Part shown: positions 43,765 through 55,441 of the stretch, in pieces
How positions within the stretch are numbered: position 1 is the first letter of the stretch
Layout: every line of letters begins with the position of its first letter
Source: Gnetum montanum
Lineage: Eukaryota > Streptophyta > Gnetopsida > Gnetales > Gnetaceae
Length of the DNA stretch: 64,000 nucleotides
Direction of reading: 5' to 3'
NCBI GenBank assembly: GCA_015680685.1
Contig: MNCI01000003.1
Coordinates: 420,206-484,205, forward strand
Notes under the pieces: model-generated
What the model saw: the letters and a program-made list of their open reading frames with translations, nothing else
Databases searched by the model: none
What the model was told of the DNA's origin: nothing
Translations under genes and position numbers: made by a program

Positions 43765-44545
43765 TGGACTAAATTAAGGCCTTTGATTGATCCTCATTCA
43801 AACTAGTGTTAAAAAATGTGGGACCCTGAAAATAGGTATTTGTAGGTTGAGTCATTTGAAGGGGAAGAAGAGTTTGGAACATAGTGTTGGTCATTGGGAA
43901 AGTCGGTAGAGGACTATGTTGCATAGGATTGCTAATGCTCATCATTCCAAAGTGGGTTTGAATGCTATTCATAAGGGTAATTTTTTTAGCTCCATAGCTT
44001 TAGCCATTTCTCCTTTCTATTATGTTAGGGTTTGATTTGATGGCATAGGCAAAGAATGGATCAATGATAGAGAGGTAAAAGTTGAGGATGCCATTGGGTT
44101 GTGGACACATCTCGCTTGGCACATAGGCCAATTGGTGAAGAAATCTTAGGTTGTAATCCCTGACATTTTCCCTAGGTAGCTTTCTTAACTTAGTGAAATT
44201 GCTAGATGCTATGGCAAAGCTAGTGAATTTTTCAAACTGAGTCAAAAACTTATTTTTGAACTCCTACCATGAGTTAATGGAGGCATTAGGGAGCATCAAA
44301 AACCATTGGATTGCTTTGGTTCTGAAAGTTGTCACAAATACCCTACATGCCACTTCATTTTGGATAATGTTGTAGATGCCTAGTAAGGTTTCAAAACATT
44401 TTATATGTTGGTGGACATCACTAGAAGGGTTTATGGGGTCATAGAATAAATTCATGTTCGAGAGTGACTTTGGGATGTCGTGGTAGTTAGTAAAGTTAAA
44501 GGGTTTACTAACCAAGGGAGCTGGGGGTTGATTGGCTGCCATCCT
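43765..44545 (-). pseudogene. Capsid region of element D gag
   Basis: It begins MAANQPPAPLVSKPFNFTN (44542) and includes FRTKAIQWFLMLPNASINSW. After one TAG it continues EFKNKFLTQFEKFTSFAIA, then LRKLPRENVRDYNLRF. The WFxxLPxxSIxSWxxFxxKF pattern is the retrotransposon Gag core. A Met/Pro/Gln-rich tail lies at 43769-43972. One stop within the core makes it a pseudogene. Confidence 0.85.
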
Positions 44546-45295
44546 AGTCTGGGCTCTCCTAGGAATAAAACTTGGAAAATGTGAGGCTCGTTATTTCCTT
44601 AATGCGAAGAGACAAGTAATTGGTCGATTAGAAGCAGAGGTGATTTCACTCATAAAACAAAACTATAAAATATAAAAACTATAAAATTGAGTAAAAGAAA
44701 AGAAAATATTGAAATAATAAATTTTTGATAAAGAAAAACATTAAAATATGCTATGTTTTTGAAATATATATATATATATATATATTTAAAAAGAAAAATA
44801 AATGTATAAAATTACGATACTTATAAAATTAAAAGGCAAACAATAAAATGCAAAATTTTAGGAAAATAAACTTAAAATTACATAATAAAATAAAACCACC
44901 TTACCTAACCTAGGACTAAGGTAAGGACTACCAAAACACAAATTCAAAAATGGGATTGGAAACAAGGATTTAAAAAAAGAAACCAACAAGGAAAAAGATT
45001 AAAGAAAAATGGGTGATGAGACCTCAAAGTTTTCAAGAAACAAACTTTTGAGAACAAGAAATAAAGGGCTCAAAAATTATTTAAAAAGATCTTTTAAGAC
45101 AATGGTTGAAAATAGAAATTTTAAATAAAACAAGTTTGAAATAAGGAAATTGAAATTTTTGAAAAAGAAAAATAGGGACTAGAAAATGACAAAAAAATAA
45201 ATATTTCAGAAAATGAGATAGCAATGGCAAGAAAAAAATGGCAAGAAAAGCTGATAAAAAAAAGGTGAAAGGCCCTCCTTCTAGCACGAAAAAGG
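44546..45295 (-). other. 5' leader of element D
   Basis: Non-coding, A-rich on the plus strand, with an (AT)n run at about 44767-44784. Directly after the 5' LTR the minus strand reads CCTTTTTCGTGCTAGAAGG. I could not match this to a named tRNA primer, so the primer site is unassigned. Confidence 0.7.
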
Positions 45296-46282
45296 TGTTG
45301 ATGCATAAATTTTGGTCAAACCAACACCGGGAAAGAAAACTCGTTTTAGGAAACGGTTGTCTAAGGCGCCTCCCGTATGGGTACAGAAACCCAAGAATAG
45401 TCTCAGTTGGAGAGGGCTACATGGCCCTTTGAAAATAATAAAATAGAAAGAAATCTGAAATTTAAATTAAATAATTGTCTTCAATACAATAATTAATTAA
45501 AAGAATTGAATTTTCCCTAGTCGCATTGACGCTACTAGTTTGTGATTGCCGATGGTATCCATTGCTGGGTAGGAAGACCGCAATCGCCATGAGAGAGGGA
45601 GAGAAAGAGAAAGAAAAAGAGAGACTACCCACCATAGTTCACATAGGGAAACAACTGTAGTTCTTAAAGCCTACCACTGTCTGCCACCTTTTGTGCATCG
45701 TCATAGAGAGGAAGATTGTCCACCTACGTCTGCACCATGGAGACAAGCTCCTACCGTCATCTCGAAGACCCGCAAGGATCCAATTTTGAGCTGTTGGCTC
45801 CTACCTTGGACCCTCCTGTAAGATCAACTAGAATCTTGTAAAGAAAAGAAAAGAAAAGAGGAAAATTCTACTTAATGGAGAGGAAGCTACCCCTCTAGAC
45901 TAATTTCCAGAGCCTGTTTTGGGACTCCCTCTATTCCATCTCTAGATCCCTTCTTTTCTCCCTGGTTTTATAACCACTACGGTCATCCATCATGATACCT
46001 ACATTTCATGTAATGGCTATAGAAACCGCCACCACTTCTTGTGTAATAATATCCACATTCTCCAATTAAGTTTCCACTTTCGAAACATCTGCTATTAATG
46101 ATCGTAATCACCATCATTAATAACCGTAATTTCCATAACTTCCGAAATGTTTACCACTAATGACCATACTGAAAATTTAAATTCCCACTACTCACATGAT
46201 TTTTATTGTGGTTATTAAGGGAGAGAAATAGAAACGTTGATAATCATGGCCCCATGTGAGCATGGAAGTGTTGACATCAACA
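45296..46282 (-). repeat. 5' LTR of element D
   Basis: The LTR is 987 bp and is the partner of 39437-40465. Edges are TGTTGATGCATAAATTTTGG and GTGTTGACATCAACA on plus. It lacks part of the 40240-40340 repeat block found in the other LTR, which explains most of the length difference. Confidence 0.93.
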
Positions 46283-46626
46283 GTATCATTACTAAATTCT
46301 AAGCGTCATTTCATAGCTCCACTTAGAACCCTCAACATAAGTGTAAATGTAACTCCATGATCATTCTTCAATGTGGTAAATACTTACTAATCATTTTATA
46401 AACTATAGAATTATTTTTCTATGCATGAAAATTGACTTTGTACTACAACACATTGTTTCCAAGAAAATTTCTTAGTTAAAACTATATTTTTTTCAAGGAT
46501 GTTACTTTTAGGTCATGTTGGGTGCAAGAATTTAAAGTGTGAGATCTTAGACCCTAGGTGGGAGATATTGACACAAAATTTTCAAAATAAAATGGATAAA
46601 TTAGAATACCACATTATCTTATTATA

Positions 46627-46745
46627 AGATGTTAACTTAGTATTAAGAGTCTTAGCTTGTTAATCCTAGGTTAAAGTTTGATTCCAATAGATAACACTGA
46701 GTTAAAGGTTTTAAAAAAATTTTGTAAAGGGAATTCTAAAATTGT
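46627..46745 (+). mobile_element. SINE-like repeat S7 (fragment)
   Basis: A-box-like TTAACTTAGTATTAAGAGTC, then TAATCCTAGG and B-box-like AAGTTTGATTCCAATAG, followed by ATAACACTGAGTTA. It is closest to S4. The 3' end with the TTTTAGGTTCCAA motif is not clear. Confidence 0.5.
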
Positions 46746-48030
46746 TCTAATAGATCTAAAGACTCCTAGTAGATGTAAGTAAGCATTTGAATCTTAGTTT
46801 TATTATCCTTACAACACCTCACTGTCACATCATCAAGATATAATATGTTGTACCTTCAACCTAAGCTTAGCTCATATAAGAATCAAACATCAATGTAAAG
46901 CATGTAAATTGAATCATTAGAAAAAGTAAATAGATCATATAATATAATAGAAGATCGTAAATCACTCTTTAGAATTCTCAAATATGAATAACCAAATAAA
47001 CATGACATACATGCCTAGTATATATAGCTTGTCAGCATCTTGTACTCTAAGGAACCATACCAAAATCATACATAACATAACATCTTGGTATCCAAGACTC
47101 CAAGGGTTCATTCATACATATACTCAAGGCATAATAGCCTAAAACACTTATTTCTAGCATTCTATGCTCCAAGGAACTACTAATATGTGTAACATGCCCA
47201 TTTCCAAATGGTGTCATTGCCTAAAAAGATGGTATCTCTTCATAATAAGTGTTGTGATTATCATAACAAGACCCACAAAGGGAGTTGTAATTAAGACCCA
47301 AAAGGATGTGTTGTAATAACGGATATGTCTCTCATGGTAATCTTTGGGGGTTTGATCTAAGGTATTTATACTTGGGTATTAGAGGTTGTATCAACATAGT
47401 GTTGTAGAAGCAGTAAAGACAAGTAATGACTATCAAGTGATGTGGGATAGGAAGAGGACTAGTTGTAAGCTAATTGTGATGGTAGGGTTGGCCTTCCATG
47501 GCCATGGCCTGCTGCATGATTGGGATAATAGCGGTTGTCTTGCACAATTAATCTGTGGCACATCTCATGGCCAAGCCGCATCTTTTTGTGGCCTCTTTTC
47601 ACTCACACACCTGTTGTCGCCTCAAAAAATTGAAAAAAAAAAGGAAAATGTTTGCATAGGGCCACATACCCCTGCAAGGAATTTCACAGCTTTGCAAGAG
47701 GTTGGGCTATGTAGCTCTCTGTGCCATTTTGTACTGCTACCTTTGCATTGTTCCATCTCCATTCTTGCTACAATGCTATTACCGCTCCATCGCCTAGACC
47801 CCTGCACTGCCATCCATTGCCCAAATTCTTACACTGTTGCACCTATTGTGTTCCTCTATGCCTTGCGTGACTGCACCTCTGAAAAATTTTCCTCTACCAT
47901 GTTTTCTGCCTTCTCCACATTTTTTGCCATGTGTCACATGAGTCATTTTTATCATTGTCACCATTGCCACTGCCATTTCCATCGTCATCGCCACTTTCAT
48001 CATTGAAAAATCCATCGAGAGGTTTTTGAT
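46746..48030. other. Intergenic stretch, no convincing gene
   Basis: The longest frame (47386-48006, plus, 206 codons) ends in a His-rich run and has no domain or conserved start context. It overlaps an opposite-strand repeat-coding frame. I treat it as chance. Confidence 0.4.
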
Positions 48031-48335
48031 TGTCAATGATGACTATAGACACCACCTTCCTTAGTGCACTATGTACATCCTTGGCACTGAGGAAGGTTGC
48101 CTCCTGTGGTGCGTCATAGACATCATTGGCATCAAGGAAAGCTGCCTCCTTTGGCGCATAGTGGACATTGCCAGTGCTAAGAAAAGTTGCCTCCCTTAGC
48201 ACACTGCAAACATCATTGGTGCCTAGAAATGCTACATTCTCAAGTGTGCCACAGTTGGGAAAGTCTACCCTTAACTGCGTACATTGTCAATGTTGAGAAA
48301 CGTTGCCTTTCTCGTAGTTTTGGCAACCAAAAATT
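48031..48335 (-). repeat. 45-bp minisatellite with a coding-like minus frame
   Basis: Units of 45 bp repeat about five to six times (GCTGCCTCCTTTGGCGCATA is one unit start on plus). On the minus strand they encode 15-residue repeats: EATFLSTGNVHYAPK, EAAFLDANDVYDAPQ and EATFLSAKDVHSALR. An acidic Asp/Gly/Asn run follows (47894-47990). Period divisible by three and conserved residues at unit positions 4, 5 and 10 suggest selection as protein at some time. I do not recognise the family. Confidence 0.7.
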
Positions 48336-48496
48336 TATGGTCAGTTGATAGAAATTTTCTTAGTATTGGATAGAAATTTTCAAAATCTAAAATAATGAAA
48401 AATTTGAAATTGACATTTAGGCAAGAAAAGTGGAAATAGTAGAAGATGAAAAAAATTAACAATTAATTCAAATTGACATTTTTACAACAATTAAGT

Positions 48497-48563
48497 TAAG
48501 AACTTTATAATTAAGCATGATCATTGTGGAGTAGTCTTGGGATGGGTGACCTCTTGGGAAGTT
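48497..48563 (+). pseudogene. 5S rRNA-like fragment (3' half)
   Basis: AGAACTTTATAATTAAGCATG, then GGGATGGGTGACCTCTTGGGA and AGTT, follow the plant 5S rRNA order AGAACTCCGCAGTTAAGCGTG ... GGATGGGTGACCTCCTGGGA. The end of the 5S internal promoter region (C box) is the best-preserved part. The first 40 or so bases of 5S are not visible. It could be a relic of a Cassandra-type TRIM LTR or a 5S-derived SINE, since both carry 5S sequence in plants. It could also be a stray 5S pseudogene. Confidence 0.75.
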
Positions 48564-49598
48564 TGGTTTTCTATGAAAAAGGTTCTAAACTTCAAAAACC
48601 ATAACTTTTGATTTCAAAAGCCATTTTTGATGAACAAAGAGTTGTTTCCTACTGATTTGAAGTTTCTAAACATAATGGTGAAGTTAGATCAATCCCATGG
48701 AGCTTCAAAAATTAGTTTTCACTCTTTGCCCAACATAGTACCTCGAGATCCTCAAAAATTCAATTTTAGCATAACTTGGGCATATGGTGTCCATTTCTAA
48801 TATATGAATAGTCACTTCTAGCATTTTTCAATCTTCTAAACTCAATGGTGAGGTCAAATTTATAATCTAGGTATCCAATAATTTGATAATATCATAAATT
48901 ATACACTAAAAAGCCAGAAATTAGAGTAACTAATCATGTATAATAATTTAATTGTTGAGACTTATAAATTTAACCTTTTAGACGTCAGGATTAAGGGCTT
49001 AACCTCTATAGATAGATAATTTTAGATTATTAACCCCTAGTGTGTCATTAGTTGCATTGTTGGAGTGAGGGTCTTAAGGGGAGTAGAAAAATTATTAAGA
49101 ATCTCGATAAGTAGCTAGATGTTACTCACCCAAAATCAATTAATTAGTTGATGAACTAGAATGATCAAGAAGATGCATATCAATTCATCCTATAATCAAA
49201 TTATATGATAAAACAACATGGAGAGTCATACTCTCATTCCGATAAGGTGTACGATGCCCATAAGAGTAATGTTCTAGGAGAGAATCCAAAAATAAGAATA
49301 AAAGTTGCAACATATAATATATTAACAAGATCCCTAGCCAATGAGAGACAACATTTGCTATGTCCACTAGGGACCTTTGATTGATATGAGTATTGATATC
49401 CATCATCGTAGTAGAGTTTTAAGATTTGGATGTTGACGTCTTGTGCCTGCAAGAAGTCTTACCATGGGAATTCATATAGCAATTTCAACCAAACTTGGAA
49501 AATATGGGATACTAAGGTATGTATAAGAAAAAAGGTTCTTGTGAAAGTTCTTTCTTCAAGCCATATAGATTAGCCTATTGTAAAAATCATAACATGGA
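48564..49598. other. AT-rich stretch after the 5S fragment
   Basis: No gene seen. CATAACTTTTGATTTC (about 48599) and CATAACTTGGGCATATG (about 48771) head two loosely similar segments 170 bp apart, suggesting a decayed local duplication. Confidence 0.45.
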
Positions 49599-50604
49599 TG
49601 ATGAAGCATTGGTTGGCTACATTGACATAGCTATGTTGAGGTAGATGTCTTGATGCATTTTTTTGCAAAAAAGTAAATTTTTTGTTCACGAGTGATATCA
49701 TAGTTATGATATTGTAACTATGATGTTGTAGATTCAATATTGTATCTCATGATATTTTATCATATAAATGATATCATGGGATGCATGCCTACCTATAAAT
49801 ATAACACTTAGGTGCATGATCCAAAGAAATTTCATTCCATTCTTAGGTAGATTCTTATAGTTTGTTTTCATAACTTTAGTGATAGAGTGAATGCTCATAG
49901 TGTGGTGTTGAGCAGTTGTACAAAATTTTTATTAGAGTAATGTGTACTTGAGCATAGCTCATGTCTGGAAATAAGGATTGAGATTTCTTTAGATCATCCA
50001 CTTAGTTATACTATTTTACTTAGCATAGTGTTTACTATTTTTTTTAGTTTAATCATTTACATTTCCAAGTATTTTACTTTACTTGTTCATTAGTAAAGCA
50101 AAATGAGTACAATTAGTTTCAAGCATTTAAGGGTAATCGTTTGGTAATCCCAGTAGTGTTATTACTTGGTTCACCTAGTAGCATNTGTTTGGTAATCCCA
50201 GTAGTGTTATTACTTGGTTCACCTAGTAGCATAATGCTTGGTAACCCACTAATGGTTACATGAGCCCAAAACATGTACGATAAGCTAGGACTAGATGCTT
50301 ATCACTCTAGGTTAGAGTAGATTTACATTACCATAATTAGTTAGATTTAGGATTAAATTTCATCCCTAATTACATTTATTACTAGGAGTAAAATGGGCCT
50401 AACGACGTAAATAATCATATGCCTCACTTTGGATTAAACCATATGTGACAAAGCTACCACTAGTCCAAGTGGGAAGATAGCATTTTACGATCAATGCTTA
50501 ACAATATAGATGCCACAACTAGTCCCATCCATGGAATTCAACTAGATTTTGTGTGAATGCTTATGATTCATATGGTTGGGCCTAGGGGTACTTGCCACTC
50601 ATCA
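49599..50604 (+). repeat. 5' LTR of copy G
   Basis: The LTR is about 1006 bp, starts TGATGAAGCATTGG (inferred) and ends GGTACTTGCCACTCATCA. TATA box CTATAAATATAAC is at 49793. Upstream of it, at 49702-49780, a cluster of GTGATATCATAG, TATGATATTG and ATGATATCATGG motifs is the decayed equivalent of B's palindrome array. The 46-bp artefactual duplication at 50139-50232 inflates the length. Confidence 0.8.
50139..50232. repeat. 46-bp duplication flanking a single N
   Basis: GTTTGGTAATCCCAGTAG... to ...CCTAGTAGCAT is identical at 50139-50184 and 50187-50232, with N and one T between. The related LTRs have one copy. It is likely an assembly join artefact. Confidence 0.85.
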
Positions 50605-50624
50605 TTGGTGTCATTACTAGGGAT
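50605..50624 (+). other. Primer binding site of copy G
   Basis: TTGGTGTCATTACTAGGGA follows the LTR directly. It is the tRNA-Asp-type site with transitions. Confidence 0.75.
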
Positions 50625-50724
50625 GATGCTAGTTATCAAAATTAGTTGTACCATACATGATCATTGTAAAAGTGTTAACGATTTATCTTTTAGAAAATAT
50701 TAATATTTTAGAGTCATACATGTT

Positions 50725-52010
50725 AAAAACACATCTTCTTCACATAGGATAATGCATCATATGATGAAAACACTAGTAGGAGAACCGATAGGATTTATAC
50801 TAACGAAAACTAGAGTAAACAACCACAAGAAGGAACTTTCCTATGCTCATTTAGACCCTTACTACACTCAAAGACTATGTTCAATGAATGCAAATAATCA
50901 TAGAGGAGATGAAGTAAGTCCTAGAACAAGGAGAATCTCAAGGTGTAGGGCATTCTCCAAATCTAGAAGAGATACATCAAGGGACCAAAGGGGAAAATAT
51001 AGGAGCCATAGCAATTCTCCTAGTTCCCCATATTCTTCTTCCTCTTCCATGTTTAGTTCTAACAAGGATGAATGTAGGTATAGAAATAGAGATACATTAA
51101 GGGGTCAAGATGAAGATAAAAGTAGAAATAGACATAGTCATCAGTGTGAGCATGAACAAAATCATCATAATCAGACAGATAGAAATAGAAATCATCACCA
51201 TGACATGTTTGATGATGATGAACCCTTGTAGGAGCATGATGCAGATAATACAGGTAGTTAGAATATCTCATAGGCATCAAAGGGAAAGTGACATCAAAAG
51301 AAATGTTATGAATAACATTTTTAAATTTGCAGGAGGCTATAACTTTGATCCACAACATCACTTACAAGCCTTCCATGATGCCTGCACCTTGTAGAACATC
51401 AAGAGTGAGTGGCAAAAGCTTAGGCTCTTTCTTAGGACATTAGTTAATGAAGTTGAAAATTAGTATAGATTTTTGGAGCCAAATTTAATCCACTGATGGT
51501 CCAAAATTCTTGAGCTTTCAATGAGAAATACCAAACCTAAGAGTGTTCAATTTAAGAAAACAAATCCAAGGATGGAATCAAGAAAATCATGAACCCTTGG
51601 ATATGGCCTTAGATAGATACTATTCTCTACTACATAGATGTCTAGGTTATGGGTTTTCTCAAAAAGAGTAGCTTTTCCACATCATAGATGGACTTTGTAA
51701 CCAAATGAGGGAGACCATTGGGATTTATGCCCATGATTGATTATCCAAATTGAAATCCTATCAGATACAAAGGTTAATCAAGCAGGTGGCAAAAGAAGAA
51801 GGAGAGCTATGTAAATTAGTGAATATAATTAGGACCCAAACCTTCAAAAGAAGGATGTCCATATTTATGATGAGGGAAAAAAGGAAACTCTTGATGAGGT
51901 GATTTCATAACAAACCCTACCAATACAAATGTTTATCATTGAGCTTGAAGTAAGGATAGATAAGATGTGGGAGTTGATAAATGATAAAGTTATGACCTAT
52001 GTGAAAACCC
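50725..52010 (+). pseudogene. Gag pseudogene of copy G
   Basis: An open stretch at 50752-51231 covers the charged, Ser-rich linker (SNSPSSPYSSSSSMFSS, DRNRNHHHDMFDDDEPL). The capsid core follows in another frame, NNIFKFAGGYNFDPQHHLQA (51320-51380), with later pieces to QMW-like sequence (KMWELINDK, about 51964). The expected initiator region (TSSSHR) has lost its ATG, and the N-terminal FTFVFHQDE block is missing. Multiple stops are present. Confidence 0.82.
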
Positions 52011-52450
52011 TAGATCCATCCTTTCCTTGCCTATGCCATTTTTACAATAATCTTTGTAGTAAAATATATTCTTATGCTAACAACAATGACATAGATAATC
52101 ACAACATAGAGAGAAATTTGAAAAAGAACTTCATTGCTCATATTATTCACATTAAACTTAGGAGATCAAAGATATCGCAATGAAGGGGCTAAGGCATGCT
52201 TGGATGTAGAATGCTTAGACTAGCTTCTTTGCAATCGATTCCTCTTAGTCTTCGAACATCACACTTGTATAGGATAAGGAAAAACTTCTTGACTCTTTTG
52301 AGTGGAATCCAACTAAGATCTGATTAGCTAGTATGTGCTAGCATAGAAGGCACTTGTGAACTGTATAGACTACTTTTTATTGTAGACCACCTTTTACTAT
52401 ACAATCACATGCAAAAGTAATAAAAATGGTCAACACAATTATGCATTGCT
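52011..52450. other. Junction between copy G and the pararetrovirus
   Basis: The sequence is unassigned. It may be the non-coding region of the adjacent pararetrovirus insertion, but I see no tRNA-Met primer complement. No gene is supported. Confidence 0.35.
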
Positions 52451-55441
52451 TGGAAAATCATATCCTCCATCAGAATCCACTTCATCATAAACAACTGGAT
52501 CCCAAATATTTTGTTTAGGGGATTGTGCATAAGGATCTCCCAGGATATGATGGATGATCTCATATTGTCTATTATTGTACATCTCTACAATTTTGGAATT
52601 AAGCATCTTTAAGTTTATAGTCTTTGGAGTTATGTGGAACTATTGACAATTTTCTTGGATATCACTAACATTAGAAGTATAGATATCCTGGTAAAAGGCA
52701 TTTTCCCAAGGATTAGACTAGTCAATTCTTTTATTGATGCATGAAACCAAAAGATAAGAGGGAGTTTCTTCAAAGTATTTAACATGCCATCCTCAAGCTT
52801 GAAGATCACCATAATAAATGTAATCCCCATGATTTTCATTCCAATAGCTAAAGAGGTATCATGGATAAGAGTTAGGGTAATATCTGGGCATGTGTCCAAA
52901 CTTGTGCCACCATGTCCAAAAGAGATCATTTTTGGGATTCCATTGGTTAATTTCAATTTGAAAGACATGTAATGGGCTATGTTAATAGTAGATCCAATTG
53001 AGAACATGATTGGTAGAGAAACAAGAATTTCTATAATTTGCAAAATCCCCAAAACCAAGGTTATAGAGTTCTATATAAGAGGTAGTAGGGATAGTAAGGG
53101 ACCCACTGATTTGAGGAACATATGCACAACGATGGACTTTTGAATATGAAGTATCTTTAGTGAGATAGTCAATGAAGTTATCAAAACTAGACTTTTAGGC
53201 TAGTCTAGTTGATTTTTGTTCAAGAGTCGAGATGTAGCTTTCAAATGCTTTGTAGATTCTTATTAATTTGGATGACCTAAGAATCTAACCTTTACTAGCT
53301 AATATTTTTGTACATATGAAGAATAAGGATAAATAATTAGTAGTTAGAGAGTTGATACTCTCTCATTAAAAAATCAACTAAAATATTTTCTTACCAAAAT
53401 TAGTATCAAAATCAAAATTCAGTATATTTAGTATCAAAATCAAAACCACTAGGTCTTTGAGTGGATAAATATTCAGTATCAAAATCAAAATTTGATAAAT
53501 ATAAATCCCATTTAATAAGTTTAGTATGAGCTAGTTTATTTAAGGATTTTGATCCTAAATATTTATCAAAGTGTTTCAAATTGCTTCTAGCTATAAAATT
53601 AACATTTTTTAGGAGTAATCAAAATTTTTCAATCCCCTTAATAATGGTCAATAGTTCTTTATGAGTGTTATGATAATTTTCTTATGCTTTATTGAACTTC
53701 CCTGAAGCATGTTGACATGCTCCAATAACTTTATCTTTTTCTTATTTGAGGGTAGCATCCCAAAATTTGTAAGAAGCATTCATCTCTAGAATTAATTGTC
53801 CATTTGTAGGAAGCTAGAGTTTAGGTAGGTTATTACATTATTGTTTGATATAGATTACTACATCTATATGTCGTTTAGACCAAATAGGAGGATTTGGTCC
53901 AAGTTGTTCATTTAGAAGCTTTCTATCTTTGGCTAAATGTTTATAAAAACCTAATACATAATAAATACAACCCAAAAATTGTTGTAATTAGGTTTTATAT
54001 TTGATTTCATTAGGGAATTTTTTAATAGATTCTAATATATGATCCTGCAATGCTATAGTTCCTTGAGTGATTTTTAGTCCTAAAAATTCAATAAAATCTT
54101 TTGCAACTTGCATTTTTGTAGGGAATAGGATAGACTCATCATCATATCTAGAAGAGGATTCTATGTTTAGATATCTAATGATTTTAGACCATCTAGAAGG
54201 TCTCTTTCTTGATCATCATGTACTCATATCATAGAAAAATACATCGTCATTTGAATCATTATTATTTCCTCCCCCTTCAAAAGAGGCTATTGAGGGGTTA
54301 GTTTCACTAACATGATAATCCAAATACTTGTTAGATTTAATGTAAATGTCACTAGGGGTGAAAGGAGTAGATGGTTCAAGAGTAAAGTCATAATATTGTT
54401 CGGATATATTGTAATGTTTAATAAACTCGACCTGTTTGGAGGGTTTAGCCTTGGTTGGACATTCATAAGAAAAATGATGTTCTTGGAAAAGGAAACATTT
54501 GACATCCTTTTTGGATAGTTTATGTGAATGATGTTTGAAGATACCATAAAATACTTTAGATGGTTTATCAAGAGAAGATTTTTCTTTTCATCTCCTTTGT
54601 GGTCTATTTCTATGTTTATGTTGTTAAGAGCAACATCTAGATTTTGAAGTAGGCTAAAACTGATTTTCAGGACATAAATCATTACAGAAAGATTTTCCTA
54701 ATTTATGACTTATTTATTGCATAAGAGATTATTCTTTCATGTCATGACAAAGATCTTTATTGATAATAGCTATCAATTTCCTAAAAGAACTAAAACTCAT
54801 GTGGTCAATGCTTCAACCTAATTATTTTATTTCTACTTAATATTTATCAAAAAAGGCTAGTGGTAAAGATCCTAAGAAATGTTCCTTGGTAGATCGGTCA
54901 TGAGTAAGTTTACCATGATAGTACCAGTCTTCCATTGTATCTAAATACTTAGAGAAATTTTGTATTTTGTGTAGTCTAGCTACTTAGTGGGACATTTATA
55001 GCTATTTTGACAATCTCAAAAAATGTCTATTTGGTTCCATTGTATTTATATATGAAAAGATCTTCTAGTAGGTATAAGACTTGCAAGGTTTTTGATAGGA
55101 GGCATAATCCTTTTTTGGCTAGTTTCTCCATCTTCTAAGTGGTAGAAAGGATCATTTTCTAAAATCTTAGATGTTTCTAGATGGATTCTGTAACATCTTT
55201 TACAAAGATTTGTTCCAAATGTTTTTGGGAGGATGTGGTCATAAAAATCATCTAGAGTGTTATCTAATTATGGTTATATAGTATTGATGGGTAAATCTTT
55301 AGTATTGATCAGGGTTCCGTTTTCTATATTTGTTGTACCAACTGACACAACTTGTTCACCAAATGGAAAAAGAGTTTTTATACTTACGCTTTGAAATAAC
55401 TTAAAAACTAATCTACTGCCTATACTGGCATAGACACTACC
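52450..55441 (-). pseudogene. Endogenous pararetrovirus (Caulimoviridae), decayed
   Basis: An old viral copy read right to left. At 55274-55471 an N-terminal segment is possibly movement-protein related. At about 54460-54510 there is a coat-protein-type Cys-His knuckle, with one Cys replaced by Phe. At about 53950-54140 comes the end of RT (FLGLKITQGTIALQDHI, then QLQQFLGC). At 53480-53830 is RNase H (NYHNTHKELLTIIKGIEKF). An unassigned C-terminal or downstream ORF with paired Trp residues lies at 52450-53100. The knuckle runs into the end of RT within about 300 bp, so protease and most of RT are deleted. Many stops are present. The RNase H pattern fits Caulimoviridae better than Ty3/gypsy. 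It is non-functional and interrupted at 55441 by copy E. Confidence 0.78.

Larger units (their letters stand above)
39437..46282 (-). mobile_element. LTR retrotransposon D (TGTTGATG family), gag-protease only
   Basis: LTRs at 39437-40465 and 45296-46282 start TGTTGATG and end CATCAACA on the minus strand. Flanks are GCATC (39432-39436) and GTATC (46283-46287), a 5-bp duplication with one transition. Inside, read right to left, are gag, a zinc knuckle and protease. A segment resembling the integrase C-terminus (about 41850-42030) follows, and then the purine tract. No RT, RNase H or integrase core is visible between 42700 and 42030. The knuckle pattern resembles the Tat/Ogre branch. It is unrelated in LTR sequence to the TGATGAG family. 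Confidence 0.88.
49599..52010 (+). mobile_element. TGATGAG-family retrotransposon copy G (5' LTR and gag only)
   Basis: The 5' LTR, primer site and gag remnant of the same family as A-C and E lie here on the opposite strand. Homology ends at about 52010 within the Gag C-terminal third, and no protease, RT or 3' LTR follows. The adjoining DNA belongs to another element. The left flank is ATGGA; the matching duplicate was not found. Confidence 0.8.

Noticed and set aside
47386-48006. 206-codon plus-strand frame as a possible gene
   Set aside because: It has no domain, ends in a His-rich low-complexity run and overlaps the opposite-strand minisatellite frame. It is long only because of local composition.
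53396-53510. Repeated AGTATCAAAATCAAAA units as a functional satellite
   Set aside because: They are a short local duplication inside the pararetrovirus RNase H segment, with only three partial copies.
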